A DNA stretch of 64,000 bases from assembly GCF_036320965.1 (NCBI RefSeq), contig NC_092225.1:79112113-79176112 (forward strand), given 5' to 3'. Below, piece by piece: positions 9,151-20,654 of the stretch. How positions within the stretch are numbered: position 1 is the stretch's first letter; each line of letters begins with the position of its first letter. Position numbers and translations under genes: made by a program. The stretch is from Panulirus ornatus. Its lineage: Eukaryota; Arthropoda; Malacostraca; Decapoda; Palinuridae. Under the pieces are notes generated by a model. The model searched no databases. It was given only the letters and a program-made list of their open reading frames with translations, and was not told the origin of the DNA.

Positions 9151-12100
9151 ATAGGCGACTAAAGGGGATGGGAGCAGGGGACTGGAAACCCTCCCCTAAT
9201 GTATTTTAACTTTCTAAAAGGGGAAACAGGAGTCACGCGGGGAGTGCTCATCCTCCTCGAAGGCTCAAACTGGGGTGTCTAAATGTGTGTGGATGTAACC
9301 AAGAGGAGAAAAAAAGGAGAGATAGGTAGTATGTTTGAGGAAAGGAACCTGGATGTTTTGGCTCTGAGTGAAACAAAGATCAAGGGTAAAGGGAAAGAGT
9401 GGTTTGGGAGTGTCTTGGGAGTAAAGTCAGGGGTTAGTGAGAGGACAACAGCAAGGGAAGGAGTAGCACTACTCCTGAAACAGGAGTGGTGGGAGTATGT
9501 GACAGAGAGTAAGAAAGTAAACTCTAGATTGATATGGGTAAAACTGAAAGTCGATGGACAGAGATGGCTGATTATTGGTGCATATGCACCTGGGCATGAG
9601 AAGAAAGATCATGAGAGGCAAGTGTTTTGGCAGCAGCTGAGTGAGTGTGTTAGTAGTTTTGATGCATGAGACCGGGTTATAGTGTTGGGTGATGTGAATG
9701 CAAAGGTGAGTAATGTGGCAGTTGAGGGAATAATTGGTGTACATGGGGTGTTCAGTGTTGTAAATGGAAATGTTAAGAACTTGTAGATCTATGTGCTGAA
9801 AAATGACTGGTGACTGGGAATACCTCGTTTAAAGAGAGGGATATTCATAAGTATACGTATATAAGTAGGAGAGATGGCCAGAGAGCGTTATTGGATTACG
9901 TGTTAATTGATAGGCCGTGAAAGAGAGACTTCTGAATGTTATAACACGTGCTGAGAGGTGCAACTAGAGTGATGTCTGATCATTATGTTGTGGAGGCGAA
10001 GGTGAAGATTTGTAGAGGTTTTCAGAAGAGAAAATGTTGGGGTGAAGAGAGTGGTGAGAGTAAGAGAGCTTGGGAAGGAGGCTTGTGTGAGGAAGTACCA
10101 GGGGAGTACAGAATGGAAAAAGGTGAGAACCAAGGACATAAGGGGAGTGGGGGAGGAATGGGATGTATTTAGGGAAGCAGTGATGGCTTGTGCAAAAGAT
10201 GTTTGTGGCATGAGAAGTGTGGGAGGTGGGCAAATTAGAAAGGGTAGTGAGTGGTGGGATGAAGCAAGATTATTAGTGAAAGAGAAGAGAGAGGCATTTG
10301 GGCGATTTTTTCAGTGAAATAATGCAAATGAGTGGGAGATGTATAAAAGAAAGAGGCAGGAGGTCAAGAGAAAGGTGCAAGAGGTGAAAAAGAGGGCAAA
10401 TGAGAGATGGGGTGAGAGAGTATCATTAACTTTTAGGGAGAATAAAAAGATGTTTTGGAAGGAGGTAAATAAAGTACATAAGACAAGGGAACATATGGGA
10501 ACTTCAGTGAAGGGGGCTAACGGGGAGGTGATGACAAGTAGTGGTGATGTGAGAAGGAGATGGAATGAGTATTTTGAAGGTTTGTTGAATGTGTTTGATA
10601 ATAGAGTGGCGGATATAGGGTATTTTGGTCAAGGTGGTGTGCAAAATGAGAGGGTTAGGGAGAATGTTTTGGTAAACAGAGAAGAGGTAGTAAAAGCTTT
10701 GCGGAAGATGAAAGACGGCAAGGCAGTAGGTTTGGATGGTTTTGCATTGGCACTTATCAAAAAAGGGGGTGACTGTATTGTTGACTGGTTGGTAAGGTTA
10801 TTTAATGTATGTATGACTCATGGTGAGGTGCCTGAGGATTGGCGGAATGCTTGCATAGTGCCATTGTACAAAGACAAAGGGGATAAAAGTGAGTGCTCAA
10901 ATTACAGAGGTATAAGTTTGTTGAGTATTCCTGGTAAATTATATGGGAGGGTATTGATTGAGAGGGTGAAGGCACATACAGAGAATCAGATTGAGGAAGA
11001 GCAGTGTGGTTTCAGAAGTGGTAGAGGATGTGTGGATCAGGTGTTTCCTTTGAAGAATGTATGCGAGAAATACTTAGAAAAGCAAATGGTCTTGCATGTA
11101 GCATTTATGGATCTGGAGAAGGCATACAACAGAGTTGATAGAGATGCTCTGTGGAAGGTATTAAGAATATATGGTGTGGGAGGCAAGTTGTTAGAAACAG
11201 TGAAAAGTTTTTATCGAGGATGTAAGGCATGTGTACGTGTAAGAAAAGAGGAAAGTGATTGGTTCTCAGTGAATGTAGATTTCCGGCAGGGGTGTGTGAT
11301 GTCTCCATGGTTGTTCAATTTGTTTATGGATGGGGTTGTTAGGGAGGTGAATGCAAGTTTTGGAAAGAGGGGCAAGTATGCAGTCTGTTGTGTATGAGAG
11401 AGCTTGGGAAGTGAGTCAGTTTTTGTTCGCTGATGATACAGCGCTGGTGGCTGATTCATGTGAGAAACTACAGAAGCTGGTGACTGAGTATGGTAGAGTG
11501 TGAGAAAAAAGAAAGCTGAGAGTAAATGTGAATAAGAGCAAGGTTATTAGGTACAGTAGGGTTGAGGGACAAGTCAACTGGGAGGTAAGTTTGAATGGAG
11601 AAAAACTGGAGGAAGTGAAATGTTTTAGATATCTGGGAGTGGATTTGGCAGTGGATGGAACCATGGAAGTGGAAGTGAATCATAGGGTGGGGGAGGGGGC
11701 GAAAATTCTGGGAGCTTTGAAGAATGTGTGGAAGTCGAGAACGTTATCTCGGAAAGCAAAAATGGGTATGTTTGAAGGAATAGTGGCTCCAACAATGCTA
11801 TACGGTTGTGAGGCGTAGGCTATAGATAGAGTTGTGCAGAGAAGGGTGGATGTGCAGGAAATGAGATGTTTGAGGACAATATGTGGTGTGAGGTGGTTTG
11901 ATCGAGTAAGTAATAATAGGGTAAGAGAGATGCGTGGTTATAAAGAGTGTGTGGTTGAGAGAGCAGAAGAGGGTGTTTTGAAATGGTTTGGTCACATGGA
12001 GAGAATGAGTGAGGAAAGATTGACCAAGAGGATATATGTGTCAGAGGTGGAGGGAACGAGGAGAAGTGGGAGACCAAATTGGGGGTGGAAAGATGGAGTG

Positions 12101-12640
12101 AAAAAGATTTTGAGTGATTGGGGCCTGAACATGCAGAAGGGTGAAAGGCGTGCAAGGAATAGAATGAATTTGAACGATGTGGTATACCGGGGTCGACGTG
12201 CTGTCAATGGATTCAACCAGGGAATGTGAAGCGTCTGGGGTAAACCATGGAAGGTTCTCTGGGGCCCGGATGTGGAAAGGGAGCTGTGCTTTCGGTGCAT
12301 TATTACATGACAGATAGAGACTGAGTGTGAATGAATGTGGCCTTCGTGTCTTTTCCTAGCACTACGTTGTGCACATGCAGGGGAGGGGGTTGTTTTTCAT
12401 GTGTGGTGGGGTGGCAATGGGAATGAATAAAGGCAGCATGTATGAATTATGTACATGTATATACGTATGTCTGTGTGTGTATATATACGTATACGTTGAG
12501 ATGTATAGGTATGGATATTTGTGTGTGTGGAAATGTATGTATATACATGTGTATGTGGGTGGGTTGGGCCATTCTTTCGTCTGTTTCCTTGCTCTACCTT
12601 GCTAACACAGGAGACAGCGACAAAGCAAAATAATGAAAAA
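9151..12640 (+). mobile_element. LINE-A, near full-length copy, long-3'UTR subfamily
   Basis: The 5' UTR lacks its first ~50 bp (9151-9282). The endonuclease follows (about 9283-9985: SETK, IIGAYAPGHEKKDHERQVFW, SDHYVVEAKVKI), then a charged linker, RT (about 10660-11770), C-terminal domain (to about 12220) and long 3' UTR with the terminal hairpin and A-rich tail (to about 12640). The frame is broken at about 9667, 9786, 10317, 11395 and 11818, so it is inactive. The overall length of about 3.5 kb and single-ORF layout fit RTE-type LINEs. Confidence 0.9.
10339..11397 (+). pseudogene. LINE-A linker and RT part, 352-codon open stretch
   Basis: It begins in the basic linker (MYKRKRQEVKRKVQEVKKRA) and covers RT fingers and palm: KMKDGKAVGLDGFA, NYRGISLLSIPGKLYGR, motif A AFMDLEKAYNRVD (D to N after the AY) and motif B QGCVMSPWLFNLFMD. 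The frame is lost just before motif C. Motif C and the thumb continue in another frame at 11400-11818. This is decayed protein from one element copy, with no host function implied. Confidence 0.8.
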
Positions 12641-12654
12641 AATAATATATGTAT

Positions 12655-13880
12655 AGTTGTTGTTCGCTGATGATATAGCGCTGGGGGCTGATTCGTGTGA
12701 GAAACTGCAGAAGCTGGTGACTGAGTTTGGTAAAGTATGTGAAAGAAGAAAACTGAGAGTAAATGTGAATAAGAGCAAGGTTATTCGGTACAGTAGGGTT
12801 GAGGGTCAAGTCAATTGGGAGGTAAGTTTGAATGGAGAAAAACTGGAGGAAGTGAAGTGTTTTAGATATCTGGGAGTGGATTTGGCAGCGGATGGAACCA
12901 TGGAAGCGGAAGTGAATCATAGGGTGGGGGAGGGGGCGAAAATTCTGGGAGTGTTGAAGAATGTGTGGAAGTCAAGAACATTATCTCAGAAAGCAAAAAT
13001 GGGTATGTTTGAAAGAATAGTGGTTCCAACAATGTTGTATGGTTGCAAGGCGTGGCTATGGATAGAGTTGTGCGCAGGAGGGTGGATGTGCTGGAAATGA
13101 GATGTTTGAGGACAATATGTGGTGTGAGGTGGTTTGATCGAGTAAGTAATAATAGGGTAAGAGAGATGTGTGGTAATAAAAAGAGTGTGGTTGAGACAGC
13201 AGAAAAAGGTGTTTTGAAATGGTTTGGTCACATGGAGAGAATGAGTGAGGAAAGATTGACCAAGAGGATATATGTGTCATAGGTGGAGGGAACAAGGAGA
13301 AGTGGGAGACCAAATTGGAGGTGGAAAGATGGAGTGAAAAAGATTTTGAGTGATCGGGGCCTGAACATGCAGGAGGGTGAAAGGCGTGCAAGGAATAGAG
13401 TGAATTGGAACGATGTGGTATACCGGGGTCGACGTGCTATCAATGGATTGAACCAGGGCATGTGAAGCGTCTTGGGTAAACCATGGAAAGTTGTGTGGGG
13501 CCTGGATGTGGAAAGGGAGCTGTGGTTTCGGTGCATTATTACATGACAGCTAGAGACTGAGTGTGAATGAATGGGGCCTTTGTTGTCTTTTCCTAGCACT
13601 ACCTCGCACACGAGGAGGGAGGGGGTTGTTATTCCATGTGTGGCGAGGTGGCGATGGGAATGAATAGAGGCAGACAGTATGAATTATGTACATGCGTATA
13701 TATGTATGTCTGTGTGTGTATATATATGTATACATTGAGATGTATAGGTATGTATATTTGCATGTGTGGATGTGTATATATATACATGTGTATGTGGGTG
13801 GGTTGGGCCATTCTTTTGTCTGTATCCTTGTGCTGCCTCGCTAACGCGGGAGACAGCGATAAAGCAAAATAAATAAATAA
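12655..13880 (+). mobile_element. LINE-A, 5'-truncated at RT motif C, long-3'UTR subfamily
   Basis: It starts at LFADDIALGADS (12657) directly after the A-rich tail of the preceding full-length copy. The C-terminal domain is in three overlapping frames (12657-13100, 13043-13282, 13283-13465). The long 3' UTR ends in GACAGCGATAAAGCAAAAT. Markers are RRSGRPNW and KILSDRG. It forms a head-to-tail pair with its neighbour. Confidence 0.88.
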
Positions 13881-13889
13881 TATATATAC

Positions 13890-15966
13890 GAGTGAAGGGG
13901 GCTAAAGGGGAGGTAATAACAAGTAGTGGTGGTGTGGGGAGATGGAGTGAGTATTTTGAAGGTCTTTTGAATGTTTTACATGATACAGTGGCAGATATAG
14001 GGTGTTTTGGTTGAGGTAGTGTACAAAGTGAGAGGAGTCACAGAGAATGATTTGGTAAGCAGAAAAGAGGTAGTGAAAGCTTTGCAGAAGATGAAAGCCG
14101 GCTTGGCGGTGGATTTGGATGGTACTGCAGTGAAATTTATTAAAAAAGGTGGTGACTGTGTTGTTGACTGGTTGGTGAGGATATTCAATATATGTATGGC
14201 TCCTAGTGAAGTGCCACATGATTGGCCGAATGCATGCATAGTGCCATTGTACAAAGGCAAAGGGGATAAAGGTGAGTGTTCAAATTACAGAGGTATAAGT
14301 TTGTTGAGTATTCCTGGGAAATGATATGGGAGGGTATTGATTGAGAGGGTGAAGGTATGTACAGGACATCAGATTGGGGAAGAGCAGTGTGGTTTCAGAA
14401 GTGGTAGAGGGTGTGTGGATCAGGTGTTTGCTTTGAAGAATGTATGTGAGAAATACTTAGAAAAAAAATGGATTTGTGTGTAGCATTTATGGATCTGGAG
14501 AAGGCATACGATAAGAGTTGATGGAGATGCTCTGTGGAAGGTATTGAGAACATATGGTGTGGGAGGCAAGTTGCTGGAAGCAGTGAAAAGCTTTTTTTTT
14601 TCCCCAGGATGTAAGGCATGTGTACAAGTAGGAAGAGAGGAAAGTGACTGGTTCTCAATGAATGTTGGTTTGCGGCAGGGGTGCGTGATGTCTCCATGTT
14701 TTTTTAATTTGCTTATGGATGGGGTTGTTAGGGAGGTGAATGCAAGAGTTTTGAAGAGAAGGGCAAGTAAGCAGTCTGTTGTGGATGAGAGAGAGCTTGG
14801 GAAGTGAGTCAGTTGTTGTCCGCTGATGATACAGCACTGGTGGCTGATTCGAGTAAGAAATGCAGAAGCTGGTGACTGAGTTTGGTAAAGTGTGTGAAAG
14901 AAGAAAGTTGAGAGTAAATGTGAATAAGAGCAAAGTTATTATGTACAGTAGGGTTGAGGGAGAGGTCAACTGGGAGGTAAGCTTGAATGGAGAAAAACTG
15001 GAGGAAGTGAAGAGCTTTAGATATCTGGGAGTGGATTTGTCAGTGGATGGAAACATAAAAGTGGAAGCGAGTCACAGTGTTGGGGAGGGGTCAAAAGTTC
15101 TGGGAGTGTTGAAAATTGTGTGGAAGGCGAGAACATTATCTCGGAAAGCAAAAATGGGTATGTTTGTAGGAAGTGTCTTTCCAACAACATTATATGGTTG
15201 TGAGGCATGGACTATAGATAGGGTTTTGCGGAGGAGGGTGGACATTTTGGAAATGAGATGTTTGAGGACAATATATTGTGTGAGGTGGTGTGATCGAGTA
15301 AGTAATGAAAGGGTAAAGAGATATGTGTGGTAATAAAAAGAGTGTGCTTGAAAGAGCTGAAGAGGGTGTGTTGAAATGGTTTGGTCATATGGAAAGAATG
15401 AGTGAGGAAAGATTGACAAAGAGGATATATGTGTCAGAGGTGAAGGGAATGAGAGAGAAATGGGAAACCAAATTGGAGGTGGAAGGATGGAGTGAAAAAG
15501 ATTTTGAGCGATTGGGGCCTGAACATGCAGGAGAGTGAAAGGCGTGCAAGGAATAGAGTGAATTGGAACGATGTGGTATACCGGGGTCGACGTGCTGTCA
15601 ATGGATTGAACCTGGGTATGTGAAGCGTCTGGGATAAACCATGGAAAGTTTTGTGGGGCCTGGATGTGTAAAGGGAGCTGTGGTTTTGGTGCATTATACA
15701 TGACAGCTAGAGACTGAGTGTGAATGAATGTGGCCTTTGTTGTCTTTTCTTAGTGCTACCTTACGCACATGTGGGAGGAGAGGGTTGTCATTTCATGAGT
15801 GGAGGGGTGGCGACGGGAATGAATAAAGGCAGCAAGTATGAATTACGTACATGTGTATATATGTATATGTCTGTGTATGTATATCTATGCAAGATGAAAT
15901 GTATAGGTATGTATATGTGCGTGTGTGGACATGCATCTATACACATGTATCTGTGGGTGGGTTGTC
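13890..15966 (+). mobile_element. LINE-A, 5'-truncated and 3'-cut copy
   Basis: It begins in the linker (SVKGAKGEVITSSGG), with RT and C-terminal domain in several frames (14007-14324, 14544-14807, 14860-15333, 15323-15538). A stop replaces the G of FGRG near 14010, and a T-run insertion disrupts KSFYRG at 14591. The long 3' UTR stops at about 15966, before the terminal hairpin, where inverted PLE sequence begins. Divergence from the consensus is higher than in neighbouring copies. Confidence 0.85.
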
Positions 15967-15969
15967 TTT

Positions 15970-16430
15970 TTTCAAGGTATTAATAGCTCTTATAGATCTT
16001 GTAGGGCAATTATGTTCAATTGGTTTTGACAAACTGGAATACACTAAACCCTTACAGATATTCATTTCATCATCAAATAAATTACTGTATTTCTCTAAAT
16101 TGCAACAAGACTTTGTGACGTCAACACAGCTGGCTTCCCTCTTAGAGCACACAAAACTTAATCTATAGCCTAAAGCACACAAGAATCCATATCTAGTTGT
16201 TTATTGGTCAAGTTTACCGCAAAAGAAGGGTTTGTGTTCTTAGTCCAGACGCCAGTTTCAATAAGATGGTCCAACTTGCAATTCAGTTTCATTTGTAGCC
16301 TACTGCGTTCACTTCCTAATCTATTACAGCAATATTCCAACATCCAGTTCTTCCAATATGTCGTTATAGCCATTTGAAAGGCATGTTCTTCTCTCTTGTA
16401 AAACGAACAGCCTCCTCCATTTCAATCAGT
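15970..16430 (-). pseudogene. Penelope-like element N-terminal region, inverted
   Basis: Minus-strand frames read MAITTYWKNWMLEYCCN, then NPSFAVNLTNKQL, then CNLEKYSNLFDDEMNICKG and SKPIEHNCPTRSIRA. This is the region upstream of the RT in PLE ORFs, and it also occurs (shorter) at 1455-1625. It is oriented opposite to the PLE RT that follows at 16500. Stops interrupt it. Confidence 0.7.
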
Positions 16431-16499
16431 AGGCTCCATCACATATAAATTGTCATAATGGTTAGTTTCTTTATTAAGATATCAAATTATAACATGAAC

Positions 16500-17945
16500 A
16501 AAGTAGACAGTTAACAAGCTTAACAATACCAGTGTTAATATTGATTTCAAACAGTTAGCTTTGATGTTTCCTCACTTTTCACAAAAGTTCCAGTTGATGA
16601 CCTTTTAGAATATCTATTTGATGTTTTGGATGATATTCATATACCTGCTTCAAAGTCTGTTTTCACTGAACTGATAAATGTGTGTATAAAAGGCTGTGTA
16701 TTTCAATTCAATGGAGATAATTATGCTCAAAAATTTAGTATGGCAATGGGGAACCCTCTTTCACCTGTACTAAGTAATCTTTATATGGAATTTTTTTGAA
16801 ACAAAATTACTAAAGGATATCTTACCTTTTAATGCAATTTGGTTTAGGTATGTATATGATGTTCTTTGTGTTTGGCCAACAAATGAAAATTTACAAACAT
16901 TTCTCCCTTTACCTAACAATTTAGTACCTTCCATCAAATTTACTCTAGAAAATGAAAATAATGGTATGTTACCATTTTTAGATTGCATGATCCATAAGCA
17001 AGGAAACAAAGTTAGCATATACAGAAAACCTACCAATGTATGCTCATATATCCATTATCACTCAACATGACAGAGTTAAATTATCATCCTTTCAATCAAT
17101 GTTCCTTAGGTCATTACGTATTTGCAGTCGAGTTTATTGATGATGAGTTTGAGAAGATATATTCAATTGGATCTAAGTTAAAGTACCCTAGATCTTTTAT
17201 TGATAAATCCCTTAAGTTAGCAAAGAAATCATTTTACAGAGTTGAGCCCAAACTTCTCAATGACACCAAGAATCTTTTAGTTCTCCCTTTTAATAATAAT
17301 TTCACTTTACTTTTCATGTTGCTCAAATCCTTTAATGTAAATGTTGCCTTCAGCAACAATAATACTATAAAGAATATCTTAATCAGGAACTCGCCAGAAA
17401 ATTCTCCTGGGTGCATTTATAAAGTGCCTTGTAGAAACTGATACGTTTTATGTTGGGCAGACTGGTAAGGATATTTCTGTTAGACTCAAACAACATAAAT
17501 ATAGTATAAGAACAGGACAAGAATGACATGCCTTGTTTAATCACGTTAAAAACTATGATCATTGTACTGACTGAAGTAATGCTATCTCAGTTATTAACTA
17601 ACTCCAGTACCACGAGAAATATCATTGAATCTTGTTATCAGATACACAAAGAATTATAACCTTAATATTAGTGAAGGTCTATACAAATTGGATAACTTTA
17701 TTGTTGATAAAATTTGTAAACAATTCACCTTGTCCACATAATAAGTTTATGATACACTCGTTGTCTGTCTTGGACAATCACATGTTTACCAAAGGGCTTC
17801 CTACCTACGTCTCTTCGTTGTATATCAACTGACATATTTTTCTCGTGTCTCCCCTGATGATGTGATTATTACACGAAAGTGCATTTGGGAACTTATCGTG
17901 TTTCATTTTCCCCATGGACTCACAGGAATATACTTGATCACGGCA
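16500..17945 (+). mobile_element. Penelope-like element, RT to 3' end
   Basis: The RT is present from its first motif (SFDVSSLFTKVPVDDLLEYL, about 16557) through MAMGNPLSPVLSNLYMEFFE (about 16740-16798). Motif C is FRYVYDVLCVWPTNEN, so the first catalytic Asp of YVDD is Tyr. Linker (17134-17441), GIY-YIG block (CIYKVPCRN, then YVGQTG after a frame break) and 3' end with hammerhead-like motif follow. The mutated motif C and frameshifts make it inactive. This is the most complete PLE RT in the window. Confidence 0.85.
17848..17892 (+). ncRNA. hammerhead-ribozyme-like motif at PLE 3' end
   Basis: TCCC 17850-17853, CTGATGA 17854-17860, stem II GTG/CAC with one extra U (17862-17874), GAAA 17875-17878, helix III AGTGCATT 17878-17885, T 17886, GGGA 17887-17890. 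Same architecture as at 9065-9112, with GTG/CAC pairing where that copy has GTG/CAT. Confidence 0.55.
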
Positions 17946-17955
17946 AAATTGTTTT

Positions 17956-17957
<2 letters not shown>

Positions 17958-18004
<47 letters not shown>
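17958..18004. repeat. (TA)n microsatellite at a LINE-A 3' tail
   Basis: TA repeats, then a T run that is the sense-strand A tail of the minus-strand LINE-A copy starting at 18005. Confidence 0.95.
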
Positions 18005-18012
<8 letters not shown>

Positions 18013-19190
18013 TTATACCTCGTCGCTGTCTCCCGCGTTTGCGAGGTAGCGCAAGGAAACAGACGAAAGAAATGGCCCAACCCCCCCCATACACATGTAC
18101 ATACATACGTCCACACACGCAAATATACATACCTACACAGCTTTCCATGGTTTACCCCGGACGCCTCACATGCCTCGACTCAATCCACCGACAGCACGTC
18201 AACCCCTGTATACCACATCGCTCCAATTCACTCTATTCCTTGCCCTCCTTTCACCCTCCTGCATGTTCAGGCCCCGATCACACAAAATCCTTTTCACTCC
18301 ATCTTTCCACCTCCAATTTGGTCTCCCTCTTCTCCTCGTTCCCTCCACCTCCGACACATATATCCTCTTGGTCAATCTTTCCTCACTCATTCTCTCCATG
18401 TGCCCAAACCACTTCAAAACACCCTCTTCTGCTCTCTCAACCACGCTCTTTTTATTTCCACACATCTCTCTTACCCTTACGTTACTCACTCGATCAAACC
18501 ACCTCACACCACACATTGTCCTCAAACATCTCATTTCCAGCACATCCATCCTCCTGCGCACAACTCTATCCATAGCCCACGCCTCGCAACCATACAACAT
18601 TGTTGGAACCACTATTCCTTCAAACATACCCATTTTTGCTTTCCGGGATAATGTTCTCGACTTCCACACATTTTTCAAGGCTCCCAAAATTTTTGCCCCC
18701 TCCCCCACCCTATGATCCACTTACGCTTCCATGGTTCCATCCGCTGACAGATCCACTCCCAGATATCTAAAACACTTCACTTCCTCCAGTTTTTCTCCAT
18801 TCAAACTCACCTCCCAATTGACTTGACCCTCAACCCTACTGTACCTAATAACCTTGCTCTTATTCACATTTACTCTTAACTTTCTTCTTCCACACACTTT
18901 ACCAAACTCCGTCACCAGCTTCTGCAGTTTCTCACATGAATCCGCCACCAGCGCTGTATCATCAGCGAACAACAACTGACTCACTTCCCAAGCTCTCTCA
19001 TCCCCAACAGACTTCATACTTGCCCCTCTTTCCAAGACTCTTGCATTTACCTCCCTAACAACCCCATCCATAAACAAATTAAACAACCATGGAGACATCA
19101 CACAACCCTGCCGCAAACCTACATTCACTGAGAACCAATCACTTTCCTCTCTTCCTACACATACACATGCCTTACATCCTCGATAAAAAC

Positions 19191-19192
<2 letters not shown>
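18005..19192 (-). mobile_element. LINE-A, 5'-truncated, short-3'UTR subfamily
   Basis: Short 3' UTR 18005-18198, C-terminal domain (18199-18720) and RT from the FYRGCKACVCVGREESDW block (to 19192). The frame is open except for a single nonsense codon where MEAEVDHR has GAA changed to TAA (about 18723). Young markers RRRGRPNW and ILCDRG are present. It is flanked by (TA)n at both ends. Confidence 0.9.
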
Positions 19193-19270
<78 letters not shown>

Positions 19271-19290
19271 ATATTATATATATATATATT
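19193..19290. repeat. (TA)n microsatellite
   Basis: About 98 bp of TA repeats between a LINE-A 5' truncation point and the head of a short element. Confidence 0.95.
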
Positions 19291-19532
19291 ATCCCTGGGG
19301 ATAGGGGAGAAAGAATACTTCCCACGTATTCCCTGCGTGTCGTAGAAGGCGACTAAAAGGGGAGGGAGCGGGGGGCTGGAAATCCTCCCCTCTCGTTTTT
19401 TTTTGATTTTCCAAAAGAAGGAACAGAGAACGAGGCCAGGTGAGGATATTCCCTCAGAGGCCCAGTCCTCTGTTCTTAACGCTACCTTGCTAACGCGGGA
19501 AATGGCAAATAGTATGAAAGAAAGAAAGAAAA

Positions 19533-19534
<2 letters not shown>
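19291..19534 (+). mobile_element. short non-autonomous element (LINE-A-derived), copy 2
   Basis: Complete plus-strand copy. The head ATCCCTGGGGATAGGGGAG begins at 19291, then GTCGTAGAAGGCGAC near 19338, an oligo-T stretch, and the tail AACGCTACCTTGCTAACGCG near 19478-19497, followed by a GAAA-repeat tail. It is non-coding. Head and tail both match LINE-A ends. Confidence 0.85.

Positions 19535-19590
<56 letters not shown>
19535..19590. repeat. (TA)n microsatellite
   Basis: TA repeats between the tail of the short element and the 3' end of an opposite-strand LINE-A copy. Confidence 0.95.
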
Positions 19591-19595
<5 letters not shown>

Positions 19596-20588
19596 TTTGT
19601 CGCAGTCTCCCGAGTTTGCGAGGTAGCGCAAGGAGACAGACGAAAGAAAATGGCCCAACCCACCCCCATACACATGTATATACATACGTCCACACACGCA
19701 AATATACATACCTACACAGCTTTCCATGGTTTACACCAGACGCTTCACATGCCTTGATTCAATCCACTGACAGCACGTCAGCCCCGGTATACCACATCGC
19801 TCCAATTCACTCTATTCCTTGCCCTCCTTTCACCCTCCTGCATGTTCAGGCCCCGATCACACAAAATCTTTTTCACTCCATCTTTCCACCTCCAATTTGG
19901 TCTCCCTCTTCTCCTCGTTCCCTCCACCTCCGACACATATATCCTCTTGGTCAATCTTTCCTCACTCATTCTCTCCATGTGCCCAAACCATTTCAAAACA
20001 CCCTCTTCTGCTCTCTCAACCACGCTCTTTTTATTTCCACACATCTCTCTTACCCTTACGTTACTTACTCGATCAACCCACCTCACACCACACATTGTCC
20101 TCAAACATCTCATTTCCAGCACATCCATCCTCCTGCGCACAACTCTATCCATAGTCCACGCCTCGCAACCATACAACATCGTTGGAACCACTATTCCTTC
20201 AAACATACCCATTTTTGCTTTCCGAGATAATGTTGTCGACTTCCACACATTCTTCAAGGCTCCCAGAATTTTCGCCCCCTCCCCCACCCTATGATCCACT
20301 TCCGCTTCCATGGTTCCATCCGCTGCCAGATCCACTCCCAGATATCTAAAACACTTCACTTCCTCCAGTTTTTCTCCATTCAAACTCACCTCCCAATTGA
20401 CTTGACCCTCAACCCTACTGTACCTAATAACCTTGCTCTTATTCACATTTACTCTTAACTTTCTTCTTTCACACACTTTACCAAACTCAGTCACCAGCTT
20501 CTGCAGTTTCTCACATGAATCAGCCACCAGCGCTGTATCATCAGCGAACAACTGACTCACTTCCCAAGCTCTCTCATCCCCAACAGAC

Positions 20589-20593
<5 letters not shown>
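19591..20593 (-). mobile_element. LINE-A, 5'-truncated near RT motif C, open frame
   Basis: Minus strand: short 3' UTR (19591-19777) and a frame open from MKSVGDERAWEVSQL (about 20593) to the normal stop after SDVVYRG at 19778. One Leu codon is missing next to motif C (SQLFADDTALV). This is the C-terminal third of the protein only and carries no palm motif A or B. Confidence 0.9.

Positions 20594-20651
<58 letters not shown>
20592..20651. repeat. (TA)n microsatellite
   Basis: TA repeats that join the 3' tail of the copy at 20652-21886 to the 5' truncation point of the copy at 19591-20593. Confidence 0.95.

Positions 20652-20654
<3 letters not shown>

Noticed and set aside
17862..18575. A 237-codon open frame running through (TA)n and antisense LINE-A sequence
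   Set aside because: The frame runs through IYIYIY from the TA repeat and antisense LINE sequence. It is not a gene.
19478..19515. HDV-ribozyme-like string AAATGGC.AAT at the 3' tail of the short element
   Set aside because: It resembles the J4/2 segment of HDV ribozymes, but the other helices cannot be placed around it and it is at the 3' end, not the 5' end where such ribozymes act.
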